Source: JANXLS01 sp038227045 (GTDB lineage Bacteria > Planctomycetota > SZUA-567 > H5-PLA8). Taken from it: DNA of 31,373 nt. How positions within the stretch are numbered: position 1 is the stretch's first letter; the number at the start of each line of letters is the position of its first letter. Of this stretch, positions 31,337 through 31,373 are shown in pieces. The stretch lies in the NCBI GenBank assembly GCA_038227045.1, contig JBBRQD010000067.1, forward strand, positions 1 through 31,373, in the 5' to 3' direction. Below the pieces are notes generated by a model, which had not been told where the DNA came from, ran no database searches, and worked only from the letters and a program-made list of their open reading frames with translations. A program made the position numbers and the translations under genes.

Positions 31337-31373
31337 ATGGTCACAGATCGACAGGTGAAGAGAATGATGGATG
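31337..31373 (+). CDS. istA: IS21-family transposase IstA, N-terminus only
   Basis: ATG at 31337 opens a frame reading MVTDRQVKRMMD up to the window end. M-[VI]-T-D-x-Q-V-x-[RK] is the characteristic start of IS21 IstA transposases, followed in the family by a helix-turn-helix. A purine-rich stretch (AGGGGGGCGGA) forms the ribosome-binding site. The catalytic DDE core and the downstream istB would lie outside the window. Only 12 residues are visible, but the IS21-like terminal boxes just upstream support the call. Confidence 0.68.
   Translation, partial: MVTDRQVKRMMD

Larger units (their letters stand above)
31251..31373 (+). mobile_element. IS21-family insertion sequence, left end (cut by window edge)
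   Basis: Two subterminal repeats, TATAATTCCC (31251-31260) and TAGAATTCCC (31273-31282), nine of ten bases alike, precede the istA start. Repeated terminal boxes of this sort are a feature of IS21 elements. The exact outer end is not clear and may lie up to about 15 bases to the left. The rest of the element is outside the window. Confidence 0.6.

Noticed and set aside
1..31373. CRISPR array, rRNA genes, replication origin, toxin-antitoxin or other defence genes
   Set aside because: No regularly spaced repeats, no rRNA-like sequence, no DnaA-box cluster and no defence-gene motifs were seen in the window.

Overview
The window is about 31 kb of moderately GC-rich bacterial chromosome, mostly conserved housekeeping genes, with mobile-element sequence at both edges. 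The PSCyt1/DUF1549-DUF1553 protein paired with a DUF1501 protein, the stand-alone minor-pilin genes, and the many short-word inverted repeats between genes point to an environmental, Gram-negative-type bacterium of the Planctomycetota/Verrucomicrobiota sphere or a related uncultured phylum (for example Hydrogenedentota or Acidobacteriota). The phylum cannot be fixed from this sequence alone.

Layout. Bases 2-139 hold the C-terminal tail of an IS630-type transposase, meeting the end of a 4-hydroxyproline 2-epimerase gene tail to tail. Divergent from the epimerase are a PSCyt1/LamG/DUF1553 protein, a Tat-exported DUF1501 protein and a YdjM/DUF457 membrane protein (1284-6507). A type IV minor-pilin or pseudopilin trio (6761-10225) ends at a clear intrinsic terminator and is followed by an unknown bitopic membrane protein (10313-10840). 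A long leftward block, hpf, ptsN, yvcK, purF, purM (16199 to 10900), couples ribosome hibernation, PTS-type signalling, a gluconeogenesis factor and purine synthesis. nadK runs rightward and converges on a complete branched-chain amino acid ABC operon, livK-H-M-G-F (22465 to 17530). ppk (polyphosphate kinase) follows, then a lone ABC-2-type ATPase and a membrane-anchored unknown protein on the minus strand. After these come thiS-thiG, a methyltransferase/glycosyltransferase fusion and an MFS exporter.

Right edge. At 31089-31134 lies the 3' part of a tRNA-Gln(CUG) gene (anticodon arm, T arm, 3' acceptor strand) without its 5' half. About 115 bases further right, an IS21-type left end leads into the first codons of istA. 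The best reading is an attachment-site scar: backbone to the left, an integrated element starting at about 31135 and continuing beyond the window.

Non-coding structure is the most unusual layer. A REP-type hairpin family occurs three times: once as a terminator-like hairpin in the epimerase leader and twice as an inverted doublet (REPIN-like) upstream of purF. Several other gaps carry imperfect palindromes built from short repeated words. I found no CRISPR array, rRNA operon, riboswitch or defence system. The features most worth follow-up are the island boundary, the REPIN-like family, and the minor-pilin trio whose members share DxNGNG loops.
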